The position numbers and the translations under genes are program-made. DNA of 64,000 nt, from assembly GCA_017550965.1 (NCBI GenBank), contig JAFZNK010000300.1:49822-113821 (forward strand), read 5' to 3'. Under the pieces are notes generated by a model. The model ran no database searches and was not told the origin of the DNA. It worked only from the letters and a program-made list of their open reading frames with translations. This document shows positions 44,978-53,204 of this stretch, piece after piece. The stretch comes from Thermoguttaceae bacterium. GTDB taxonomy: Bacteria > Planctomycetota > Planctomycetia > Pirellulales > Thermoguttaceae. The first letter of the stretch is position 1. Each line of letters begins with the position of its first letter.

Positions 44978-45154
44978 TTTGAGATTGTTCGGACAATCTT
45001 ATCGTCGACGTATTTGCGATGGACGAATAAGTCGATTCGGGGACGTTCCCCTGCTCAAGAGCGTCGCTCCGTATTTGCGTCGTTTCAACGTCTTTTCGCT
45101 CATCTAGTGCGAAATCACGTTTTCGACGTTGCTATTGGAGGAAAGCGACTCGCA

Positions 45155-46129
45155 ATGAAACGTTTTCAAAATTCTCTGACGCGGCAAAAAGGAACCGCGT
45201 CTCGTCGGGCGTTTACGCTCATCGAACTCTTGGTTGTTATCGCGATCATTGGAATTCTCATCGGACTGCTTCTGCCGGCTGTTCAAGCGGCGCGCGAAGC
45301 CGCGCGAAGAATGAGTTGTTCCAATAACGTTCGCCAGATCGGTCTGTCCTTCCATAATTATCACGACACGTTGCGCACGTTCCCGCCGGGAAAATTGACC
45401 GACGTGAAATCGGACGGAACCGACGCCGGCAATTATTTTGGTTGGGCGGCTCTTTTGCTTCCTTTCTGCGAACAGCAAAACGTGCGTCAACTCGTGGATT
45501 TTAAACAAAAGGTCTACACGGAAAATAACCAAAAAGCCGGACAAACGCAAATTCCAATGTATTTGTGCCCTTCCGATCCGGACCGCGAAGTTCGATCGGT
45601 TGATTATTACAATCCCGACCATGGCTGGGCGTTGGAACAGCTTAAACTCGCGCCGACGCATTATGGGGGAGTAATTACTGAAAAAATCTCAGAGTACGGT
45701 TCCGCGACAACAGACGGCTGGACGCTCGCCCACGACGAACTTGGCGTTATGCTGACCTCGCGCGCCGTGAAAATCGCCGAAATTATCGACGGAACGTCCA
45801 ACACGATTATGGTCATGGAAGCCTCGTCTTACGAAACGGGTACTCCCAAAACGTACGACAATGGCAGCTGGATCGTTGGAACGAACATCTTCCGTAAAAC
45901 GACGGCTCCCATCAACTACAAACCGACCTGCGACCATTTCAGAAGCGGCTCGTTCGATTGGAGTTGTTCCGAATGCAGCGCCTATCAGTATGAAGCAAGG
46001 AGTCGGCATCCGTCGGGTTGCAACGCGCTCTTTGCAGACGGAAGCTGCCGTTTTGTTTCTGCGACGGTCGACATGAAAGCCCTCGCGGCCGCTATTACGC
46101 GCGCGCAGGGAGAAACGATCGGTCTGTAA
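45155..46129 (+). CDS. DUF1559 prepilin-like protein (H-X9-DG family)
   Basis: 324 residues. Type IV pilin-like N-terminus: RRAFTLIELLVVIAIIGILI, with FTLIE as the prepilin-peptidase site, then LLPAVQAAREAARRMSCSNN. The DUF1559 (PF07596) domain fills the rest and ends with the typical H-X9-DG segment RHPSGCNALFADGSCRFVSA. Several Cys in the second half may form disulfides. This family is greatly expanded in planctomycetes and its function is unknown; pseudopilin or surface assembly is inferred from the helix. The gene stands alone behind a cobalamin riboswitch. The ATG at 45155 has GGAGG about 13 bases upstream; the frame is open to 45014, but that region is leader RNA. Confidence 0.9.
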   Translation: MKRFQNSLTRQKGTASRRAFTLIELLVVIAIIGILIGLLLPAVQAAREAARRMSCSNNVRQIGLSFHNYHDTLRTFPPGKLTDVKSDGTDAGNYFGWAALLLPFCEQQNVRQLVDFKQKVYTENNQKAGQTQIPMYLCPSDPDREVRSVDYYNPDHGWALEQLKLAPTHYGGVITEKISEYGSATTDGWTLAHDELGVMLTSRAVKIAEIIDGTSNTIMVMEASSYETGTPKTYDNGSWIVGTNIFRKTTAPINYKPTCDHFRSGSFDWSCSECSAYQYEARSRHPSGCNALFADGSCRFVSATVDMKALAAAITRAQGETIGL

Positions 46130-46154
46130 GACAGAGTTAATCCCAAGATTACTC

Positions 46155-46197
46155 AAAGCGCGCGAGTTCCTCGCTCAACAGGAACGCGCGCGCTTTT
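46155..46197 (+). terminator. Terminator of the DUF1559 gene
   Basis: AAAGCGCGCG pairs with CGCGCGCTTT, with a nested GTTCC/GGAAC, followed by a short T-run. The AT-rich stretch after it up to 46448 shows no gene. Confidence 0.75.
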
Positions 46198-46448
46198 ACG
46201 TTTAGGTTTTCTTATTTTTACATTATACAAAGAAAATTTAATTTCTTGGCGGAACTCTGAGAGGGAAAAACGAGTATAAAACAACAGAGGCAAATTTAAC
46301 GTCTCTTGTGAAAAATGATCATAGCGTCCCTGACGTTGAAAGCGGCGGTAGTCGCCGCAAGCGTTCAAACAGCCGTAAACGACGAGTTTGTTTTCTAGAT
46401 TTTGATTAGAAATCGACGACAGACTTGTCCACTGAAAAGGAGAATAAA

Positions 46449-47516
46449 ATGAAAAAGTCCCTGATTATCGCCGTCGCGCTCGTCGCGTCGACCGCAACCC
46501 TCGCGTTTAGTCAAGACGAAGGAAATCGTGCGCAACGTCGTGCGGGAGGAGGTTTTCTCGCCGCCGCCCGTACTGAAGACGGAAAGATTGATCTCTCTAA
46601 ATTGCCGGAGCAAATGTCTCAGCAACGTAAAGACGCCTTGAAGGCCGCCGATAAAGACGGCGACGGGTTCCTCAACAACGAAGAATTCCGCGCTATGGGG
46701 CCGGCGCGTGGCGAACGTCCTGAAGGCGGTCCCGGAAGAAACCAAGGCGGACCGCAAGGGCAGCAACGCCCCGGTTTTGGAGGTCCCGGCGCGGGATTTG
46801 GTCCAATGGGCGGCCCCGGCATGACGGCGGACGGAAAATACGATTTGTCCAAGATGCCCGAGCAGGCTCCGCAAGAATTCAAAGATCGCATGAAAGCCGC
46901 TGATAAAGACGGCGACGGATTCCTGACTTTTGAGGAAATGCGCGAAGCTATGCCGCCTCGAGGCGATCGCAAACCCGGTATGGGATTTGGCCCGATGGGC
47001 GGTCCCGGCATGATGACGGCGGATGGAAAATACGATCTGTCGAAGATGCCCGAGCAAGCCCCGCAAGAATTTAAGGATCGCATGAAAGCCGCTGACAAAG
47101 ACGGCGACGGATTCCTGACTTTTGAAGAAATGCGCGATATGCCGCGTCCGAAATTCCGATTCCCCGAAGGGAAAAAGCCAGAGTTCGTCAACGACGACAA
47201 CGGCCTGATCATCGAGAAAATTACCGAAGCCTTAAAGTCCTTCGATAAGGATTCCGACGGGGTCGTCAGCGAAGCGGAACAAAAAGAAATGTCGGAAGCT
47301 ATTCAAAAAGAATTTGGTCCAAGCTTCATGGTGTTCATTCAGTCGATCATCGGCGGTCCTCAGGGAATGGGACGTTCCGGCGCTGGATTTGGCGCTCCCC
47401 AGGGATTCGGAGGCCCCCAGGGAATGGGTTTTGGCGGTCCCCAGGGATTTGGTTTCGGCGGTCCTCAGGGAATGGGACCTCGTCAAGGCGGACCTCGTCC
47501 TCAGGAAAGACGTTGA
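46449..47516 (+). CDS. Secreted EF-hand repeat protein
   Basis: 355 residues. Signal peptide MKKSLIIAVALVASTATLAF. Four EF-hand calcium loops are visible: DKDGDGFLNNEE (about residue 68), DKDGDGFLTFEE twice (about 153 and 216), and DKDSDGVVSEAE (about 266). Units 2 and 3 belong to a near-identical tandem repeat of about 63 residues containing DGKYDLSKMPEQAPQEF. Gly/Pro-rich linkers (GFGPMGGPGM) and a C-terminal tail of GGPQGMG/GFGGPQ repeats look flexible. Probably a periplasmic or surface calcium-binding protein; partner unknown. AAAGGAG precedes the ATG by about six bases. Confidence 0.88.
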   Translation: MKKSLIIAVALVASTATLAFSQDEGNRAQRRAGGGFLAAARTEDGKIDLSKLPEQMSQQRKDALKAADKDGDGFLNNEEFRAMGPARGERPEGGPGRNQGGPQGQQRPGFGGPGAGFGPMGGPGMTADGKYDLSKMPEQAPQEFKDRMKAADKDGDGFLTFEEMREAMPPRGDRKPGMGFGPMGGPGMMTADGKYDLSKMPEQAPQEFKDRMKAADKDGDGFLTFEEMRDMPRPKFRFPEGKKPEFVNDDNGLIIEKITEALKSFDKDSDGVVSEAEQKEMSEAIQKEFGPSFMVFIQSIIGGPQGMGRSGAGFGAPQGFGGPQGMGFGGPQGFGFGGPQGMGPRQGGPRPQERR

Positions 47517-47526
47517 GCCATTGTCT

Positions 47527-47676
47527 CAACTCTAACGAGCAAGCTCCCGTCGCCTAGGGAGTAAGCATGCAGCTCGTGTTTAAGGCGCGAGTTGCCTTTC
47601 TTTCGATAAAGAGAGAACGGGTCGAACTATCGAAAGAAGGACGTCCGGCGTAGCTATGCTTCGTCGGACGTTTTTT
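47527..47676 (+). ncRNA. Candidate structured RNA ending in a terminator
   Basis: Successive stems: ACGAGC/GCTCGT (47535-47540 with 47572-47577) enclosing CTCCC/GGGAG; CCTTTCTTTCGATA/TATCGAAAGAAGG (47595-47640, one bulge); then ACGTCCGGCG/CGTCGGACGT (47641-47671) with six T. It lies directly behind the EF-hand gene, so it could be that gene's 3' untranslated region or a processed small RNA. I recognise no known RNA family. Confidence 0.35.
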
Positions 47677-47894
47677 GTTTCTTCTCTCTATTTAGATTCG
47701 CGTCTCTTGCGCTCTTTGTTTGTCGCGCTTCTCAATTCAATAACCCGTTCCCTTTTTCCAGCTACTGAATCAGAACTAAAAATTCCGCAGAAATCTCCAA
47801 AAAAAATTTTTTAAGCGAAACATTTCTCTTTGTAGTCCGTTTAAAGATATGAAAGCGGACGTTGACACTTTTTCCAAGACGCGCGTAAAACCTG

Positions 47895-48090
47895 CGTCGT
47901 TTACGCTATCGTGTCGATAAAAACGCAATCGTTGAAAACAACGCCTCAGAACGAATCGGCGTTTCGGAAAAACCTTTCGACTTCGCCGATCGCTCCACGA
48001 ATGAATCCTCTCGCTTTTGGCAATTGGGGTAGTTTGCCAAAAGCAAAGCGCGTTCGGCGTCTTTTATAGCGTCGAGCGCGTTCTTTTTTT
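47895..48090 (+). ncRNA. Candidate independent small RNA
   Basis: TTGACA at 47862-47867 could start a promoter, though the -10 is poor. Downstream stems are CGTTG/CAACG (47930-47943), ATCGGCG/CGCCGAT (47955-47990), GCTTTTGGCAA/TTGCCAAAAGC (48013-48044), and GCGCGTTCGGCG/CGTCGAGCGCGT (48048-48081, G:U pairs) followed by a T-run to 48090. No coding frame fits. The final hairpin abuts the stop codon of the convergent cysteine desulfurase gene. No known family recognised. Confidence 0.35.
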
Positions 48091-49225
48091 AACGACGTTT
48101 CAATTTTTTATAGGCAAAACACAAGGTCTTCCCCACTATTTCCGCTTCTTCAAGCGTGTTTTCGCGCCCGTAGGAAACGCGAATAGCGGAACTCGCTTCT
48201 TCCGGCGAAAATCCCATCTCCAATAAAACGCGAGACGGCGTTTTCTTATTGGAATCGCAAGCGGAACCTGTCGACACGCAAACGCCTTTCATATCCAGAA
48301 GAATAGCGATCGCCTCGCTGTCGGCGTTTCGAAATAGAACGTTGAGCACGCCGGGCGCGCGTTTTTGTTCGTCTCCAATGACCTGAAAATCGCTTTTGTC
48401 GAGTTCTTCGCCAATAACCTCGATCGTTCGACGCGTTAACGCGCGCGTCTTTTTGTCTGTCTCTTTTAGCGCGGCTACGCTCTCCATGAGCGCAAAACTG
48501 GCGGCGACGATTCCAAAGACGTTTTCCGTCCCAGAACGTTCGCCGCGTTCCTGGCCCCCGCCTCGAATTAACGCGGGCAAGACGACGCCGCGACGTTTAA
48601 AAAGAAATCCGACGCCTTTCGGTCCGTTAAACTTGTGAGCGGAAGCAGTGAGCAAATCGACTCCCAGGTCGTTGACGTCGACGGGAATACGTCCTACTCC
48701 CTGCACTGCGTCGGTATGAACGAGCGTTCGATAACGCTTAGCCATAGAAACGACGGTTTTAATCGGTTGAATCGTCCCGACTTCGTTGTTTGCCAACATT
48801 ACGGACACAAGCCCAATCCTTCCGCCTCGAAAAATATCGCGACAAGAATCGACGGAAATCAACCCGAAATTATCGACGGGAATGAAATCAACTCTACCGC
48901 CTTGTTTCCTAATCGAAAGAGCGTTCTCGTATACGGACGGATGCTCAAAAGAGGAAACGACGAGCCGTGATTTCGTTTTTTCGCGCATACAAGACAGCGC
49001 CCATGCGTTTCCTTCCGAACCGCCGGAAGTGAAGAAAATCTCGTCCGGTTCAGCGCCTATTGCCTCCGCGACCCTTTCGCGCGCTAATTCGACGGCTCGT
49101 TTCGCTCGAGAGCCAAGAGAATACCGACTCGACGCGTTGCCATATTCTTCGAACAGGTATTCACTGGCCGCCTCAAACGCCGTTTGCGACAGTTGCGTCG
49201 TCGCCGCATGATCCGCGTAGATCAT
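48089..49225 (-). CDS. Cysteine desulfurase (NifS/IscS-like)
   Basis: 378 residues, PLP enzyme that takes sulfur from cysteine for Fe-S clusters or thio-cofactors. Seen: MIYADHAATTQLSQTAFEA, FFTSGGSEGNAWAL, the PLP Lys in SAHKFNGPKGVGFLFK (about residue 197), and the active-site Cys in STGSACDSNKKTPS (about 320; the usual motif is GSACSS). No iscU or sufU scaffold gene is adjacent, so which sulfur pathway it serves is open. Confidence 0.92.
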   Translation of the reverse strand: MIYADHAATTQLSQTAFEAASEYLFEEYGNASSRYSLGSRAKRAVELARERVAEAIGAEPDEIFFTSGGSEGNAWALSCMREKTKSRLVVSSFEHPSVYENALSIRKQGGRVDFIPVDNFGLISVDSCRDIFRGGRIGLVSVMLANNEVGTIQPIKTVVSMAKRYRTLVHTDAVQGVGRIPVDVNDLGVDLLTASAHKFNGPKGVGFLFKRRGVVLPALIRGGGQERGERSGTENVFGIVAASFALMESVAALKETDKKTRALTRRTIEVIGEELDKSDFQVIGDEQKRAPGVLNVLFRNADSEAIAILLDMKGVCVSTGSACDSNKKTPSRVLLEMGFSPEEASSAIRVSYGRENTLEEAEIVGKTLCFAYKKLKRR

Positions 49226-49426
49226 TTTAATCCTCCCGTTACTTCCGTGAAGTCGCGCGTTCTATGCGCGTTTCTAACGGTAATAATAGCGTTAATAGCG
49301 AATAAAACAAGTCGACCGTTTTCTATTGACGCGCAAACGACATAAGAGTATCCTCTAGCGCCCTCGCGATCGCGTTTTTGAAAGATACAAAACGTGTTGT
49401 CGGGCTTTATAAAGATTCGTTGCGTT

Positions 49427-50851
49427 ATGAATACTTTTGTCGATCAGACCATGAATAAAACTGCTCGAACCAGGCGTTCGTTTTCCCTAAAGCGCGTTTT
49501 CCCGCTGTTTTTGGCGGCATTAAGCGTTTTGGTTGTTTGTTCCGGATGCGTCTCCGGTTACGCGGAACGATTGCGGGAGGTTCGCCGGGATTATTACGAC
49601 GTCGGCGACCTTGAACAAGCCAAAACGGCGCTTGAACGACGTCAAAAGCGCTCGCCGCAACGAGAAAAAGACGTGCTCGCACTTGACGAGGCCTGTCTTG
49701 AGCTGTTCTCTGGAAATATCGTCGGCGCAAAAGAAAAGCTGCTCCAAGCGCGAGATTCTTTCGACGCGATTGAGGAAAAGCGAATTCAGCAATCAACGGA
49801 AAACCTGCTTTCTTATTGGACAGACGACAATATAAACTCCTACGCGGGAGAAGACTACGAAAAAATTCTCATTAGAGCGACTCTCGCAATCGCGGATCTT
49901 TTCGACGGTGAAAAAGACGCTCAAGCGTACGCGTATCAAATCACGGCAAAACAAAACGAAATTATACAAAACGGTTTCATTGAAGACCCAAGAAACAAAG
50001 GCCAAAGAATTAACCCTAAAAAAGCCTACCCGCGCGTGCCTCTTGGTCCTTACATTGAAGGGCTTCTTTGGGAAAAAACTTATATCAACGCTTCCGACGC
50101 GGCGCGTTGCTACGAAAAAGTCGTTAATTGGCAGCCCAATTTCAAACAGGGACGTCAAGATCTCGTTCGCGCTCAGACAAGCGTTCACTCCCAGCCGGGA
50201 AACGGACGCGTTTATGTGTTCGCATTTGTAGGACGCGGTCCATACAAAGAGCAAGTCTACGAAGAAGCGACTCAATTCGCGCTACTCTTAGCTGATCAGG
50301 TCTTCTCCGCGACTAACAAATATTCAGTACCTCCCACAATCGCTCCCGTTCCCGTTCCGTCGTTGGTGATCAACGAATCTAACGTAAAAAGTGTCGGGAT
50401 CAATATTGACGGCGAAAACAAAGGAGAAACGGAAACAATCGCCGACGTCAACTCGATGGCGGTAAAACAATACGAGGCGGTAAAAGATCAGATTCTCGCA
50501 AAAGCGGTCGTTAGACGCGTCGTTAAAAAAGGTTCTATTTACGCGGCGAAAGAAGTAGGCCAAGTCAACGACTGGGTCAATTTGGCGATGGACGTCGGCG
50601 GAATCGTTTGGGAAGCGACAGAGTCGGCAGATACGCGATGTTGGGCCTTGCTTCCGGGAAAAATCCAAGTGGCGAGTTTTGAAATTCCCGTCGGAGAACA
50701 CAAACTGACGATGTGTCCTTGCGATCTACAAGGAAGAAAAATCGGCGTTCCGCTCACTGCGAAAGTGAACGTAAACGCCAATCAAAACACTTACGTCTTA
50801 GTCAATTATCCCGACCGAGAACCAATTGGAAAAGCGGTCGTATCAAAATAA
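49427..50851 (+). CDS. Lipoprotein of unknown function
   Basis: About 474 residues. A hydrophobic signal ends in a lipobox-like SVLVVCSGC, so the protein is probably lipid-anchored at that Cys (near residue 42). The next 150 residues are helical and TPR-like (AKTALERRQKRSPQREKDVL). They are followed by a segment with VYVFAFVGRGPYKEQVYEEA and a beta-rich C-terminal part. The layout recalls COG3014-type uncharacterised lipoproteins, which is a weak guess. Start may be 49427 or the in-frame ATG at 49451; neither has a clear ribosome site. Confidence 0.6.
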   Translation: MNTFVDQTMNKTARTRRSFSLKRVFPLFLAALSVLVVCSGCVSGYAERLREVRRDYYDVGDLEQAKTALERRQKRSPQREKDVLALDEACLELFSGNIVGAKEKLLQARDSFDAIEEKRIQQSTENLLSYWTDDNINSYAGEDYEKILIRATLAIADLFDGEKDAQAYAYQITAKQNEIIQNGFIEDPRNKGQRINPKKAYPRVPLGPYIEGLLWEKTYINASDAARCYEKVVNWQPNFKQGRQDLVRAQTSVHSQPGNGRVYVFAFVGRGPYKEQVYEEATQFALLLADQVFSATNKYSVPPTIAPVPVPSLVINESNVKSVGINIDGENKGETETIADVNSMAVKQYEAVKDQILAKAVVRRVVKKGSIYAAKEVGQVNDWVNLAMDVGGIVWEATESADTRCWALLPGKIQVASFEIPVGEHKLTMCPCDLQGRKIGVPLTAKVNVNANQNTYVLVNYPDREPIGKAVVSK

Positions 50852-50893
50852 ACGAAGACTATCAACAAACGGCAAACGCTATAGTTCGTCGCC

Positions 50894-52927
50894 CTAATCC
50901 AGGAGAGCTCCGCCGGAGACTGATTCGACTTCGACGGAACCTTCTTCTTGCTCAATCGTCCCGTCTAATTCAGTCTCTTCCGACTCTTGCTCGACCTTTT
51001 TCGACTTTCGTTCCTTCTTGACTTTCTTCGGCAGAGTCTCTTGGAAAACGTTTTCCGGATACGCGGGTTTAATAGAGTCTAAAAACTCTGCTAAAAGCTC
51101 CGCTTCAACTTCGGTTCCCGCCCAGGGAGGCATGTAATAATGCGTGTGATTGAGTTCGAAAGCCAAATTTTTAATATCGTCGATAGAACGGCCCGCAAGC
51201 AATGGAGCGATCGCGGAATATCCCTTCTTCTCCGCGTGACAACAATTGCAATGGTACATAAAGACGGCGCGTCCCAAAAGCAGTCGATCTTCGACGTTTA
51301 AACTCAAAAGGGACGGATTGCCGTAGCCGATTGGACCGTTAAGACTCTCGTCCAATTCTCTAACCGATAATTGAATTTGTTGCGTTCCCTGGAATTCGTT
51401 CGCCGCGTCGGGATCGATTTCCCCCTGAAGTTCGGACGGGACCGTCGAATTAGCGGCCACGGGAATCGTATTGACATCGGTCTGCGCGTTAAGAGCTCCA
51501 TTCGACTGAACGGGTTGTAAACTCCTGGGCTCGGTTTGTTGCAGAGAAGATCCGACGCCTACTGTTCGGTTTTGCGTGTCGACTTCGTTGGCGGCTCGTT
51601 GCAATGGCGTCGCCACCGGAGTGAAAGCGGATCCTCCGCCGGAAGGATACTGCGCGACCGCCGCCGTTTGATCGACAAAACTCACAAGGTCGCCTGCGGA
51701 GTCCGAAGGCGTTTCCAAATCAGACGGTTGCAACGCGCCGTCGTCAAGATTCTCCTGTTCTCCTTCGTCGACGGGCGCGGGAGCGATACGGACAATATGA
51801 CTGGAAGGTCGATTAAGGAATTTCTCCGAGGAAATCGTAAGATTCTGATACTCTTCTTTTTCCTGTAACTCGTCCAGAAGCCAATTCGTCCAAACTCCGG
51901 TGTAAAGGAGTCCTTCCTGGCGCATGCGTTTGACGTCTTCCCGCTTGATTTGATTGCTATAAACGACGCGATCAACAACGTAAGGTTTTCGAACTGCTTC
52001 GCGAACAAACTCGCCAATCGCAACCCCTGCAATCCCAAGTAAAGACAGAGATAACGTCATACCGACCGACGTTTCTTTGGGTTTAGCGACGGGACCAAAA
52101 ATCAAAATGAGGACGATCGCAACAATAACGCCTACAAACAAGCCGGAAAAGATATTCGTGGCGGAAGCGCGCTCAAGAGTCGCTAAACTTGATTCAGGTA
52201 GGAAATAAAGCCAACCCGCGACGCCGAAAGCCAATAGAAAAACGCCTAAAAAGGCCGGTATGCGCATATGCCGCGTAACCATTTCGCAAACAGACGAATT
52301 CTTGCAGAATAAGGAAGCGTGGAAAAGGAAGTAAAAAGAACTGAGCGTCAAGGCGCAACCGGTTCTCGCAACTGTCTGCGGAATGAATTGAACGTTTAAA
52401 AAAGCGTGCCAAAAACTACCCGTCGATTCCCAATTATCAATCAGTCCGCCAGAGTTAAGCATGAACGACGTTATTCCGGTAATCAAAACAAGCGATATCC
52501 ACGCGGAAAAAGCATAGGTCATACCGACAAAAGAACTGGCTCTGGGAGATAATTTGTCCCAAAAGTAGTAAAAAGCCAGACCAGACACTATTTCAAGCAG
52601 GAAAAAGCACCATTCAATCGCCCAGCCAAACACAAACGTTTTAATCAAGACTTCCGTCGCAAGGGGCGAGGCTATCCCTATAAAAAGCCAAATGCCAACG
52701 CCCGTAATCGCGCCATAGGTCAACGTTAACGCAATAAAGTGCCCGGCGTGTTTTTTCAAATAGGCGCGATATTCAGAATCTCCGTCTCGAAGAGAACGAC
52801 AATTCTCAACGGCAAGCAGAAGGCCCCCTCCAACAGCGTAGTGCGACACAAAGACGTGCAACAACGCTATGATTGCTATGAGCATAGGCGAAGTCAACAC
52901 AGGAACGTCCAGCCACGGATAATACAT
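50894..52927 (-). CDS. Cytochrome bd subunit I-like protein fused to cytochrome c
   Basis: 677 residues. The N-terminal half has about eight membrane helices resembling cytochrome bd oxidase subunit I: LLHVFVSHYAVGGGLLLAVE, AITGVGIWLFIG, FVFGWAIEWCFFLLEIVSGL and LNVQFIPQTVARTG. A Gln/Ser/Thr-rich linker (about 380-520) follows. A cytochrome c domain comes next, with haem site FMYHCNCCHAEKKG (CxxCH, about residue 560) and probable axial Met in THYYMPPWAGTE. The C-terminus is charged (KKVKKERKSKK, then acidic). Expected in the inner membrane with the cytochrome facing outward. No subunit II gene is adjacent. Role in quinol oxidation or electron transfer is inferred. Confidence 0.78.
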   Translation of the reverse strand: MYYPWLDVPVLTSPMLIAIIALLHVFVSHYAVGGGLLLAVENCRSLRDGDSEYRAYLKKHAGHFIALTLTYGAITGVGIWLFIGIASPLATEVLIKTFVFGWAIEWCFFLLEIVSGLAFYYFWDKLSPRASSFVGMTYAFSAWISLVLITGITSFMLNSGGLIDNWESTGSFWHAFLNVQFIPQTVARTGCALTLSSFYFLFHASLFCKNSSVCEMVTRHMRIPAFLGVFLLAFGVAGWLYFLPESSLATLERASATNIFSGLFVGVIVAIVLILIFGPVAKPKETSVGMTLSLSLLGIAGVAIGEFVREAVRKPYVVDRVVYSNQIKREDVKRMRQEGLLYTGVWTNWLLDELQEKEEYQNLTISSEKFLNRPSSHIVRIAPAPVDEGEQENLDDGALQPSDLETPSDSAGDLVSFVDQTAAVAQYPSGGGSAFTPVATPLQRAANEVDTQNRTVGVGSSLQQTEPRSLQPVQSNGALNAQTDVNTIPVAANSTVPSELQGEIDPDAANEFQGTQQIQLSVRELDESLNGPIGYGNPSLLSLNVEDRLLLGRAVFMYHCNCCHAEKKGYSAIAPLLAGRSIDDIKNLAFELNHTHYYMPPWAGTEVEAELLAEFLDSIKPAYPENVFQETLPKKVKKERKSKKVEQESEETELDGTIEQEEGSVEVESVSGGALLD

Positions 52928-53121
52928 CGTCTTCCCTTCTTTTCCCCAAACAACAGTCGTTTATAAATTAACGTCGCTAACGACGAAGAACATGGTTGCT
53001 AACGTCGACATAAGCGTTCGATCACGTATCATATCTACTATTATGCGACACGTCAGGAAAAAATCAAGAGTCGCTTGAGATTCGTCCAGTTTTTAATCGT
53101 TCCGAACTTGGGAGAAGTCGA

Positions 53122-53160
53122 CAAAAAAACGGCGAAGCGTCGATGCCCCGCCGTTTTTGT
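53122..53160 (-). terminator. Terminator of the FAAL-ACP-AOS gene
   Basis: AAAAACGGCG pairs with CGCCGTTTTT around a 14-base loop; on the minus strand a run of seven T ends the hairpin. The rest of 52928-53204 shows no gene. Confidence 0.75.
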
Positions 53161-53204
53161 TTTATATTACTGCGAAAATAACGACTTCGCCGCAATACTC
53201 CCCG

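Noticed and set aside
45014..45154. N-terminal extension of the DUF1559 protein
   Set aside because: The prepilin signal must be near the N-terminus; this stretch is the riboswitch leader.
46250..46275. CTGAGAGGG, considered as a TPP riboswitch element
   Set aside because: No second conserved TPP segment or downstream thiamine gene.
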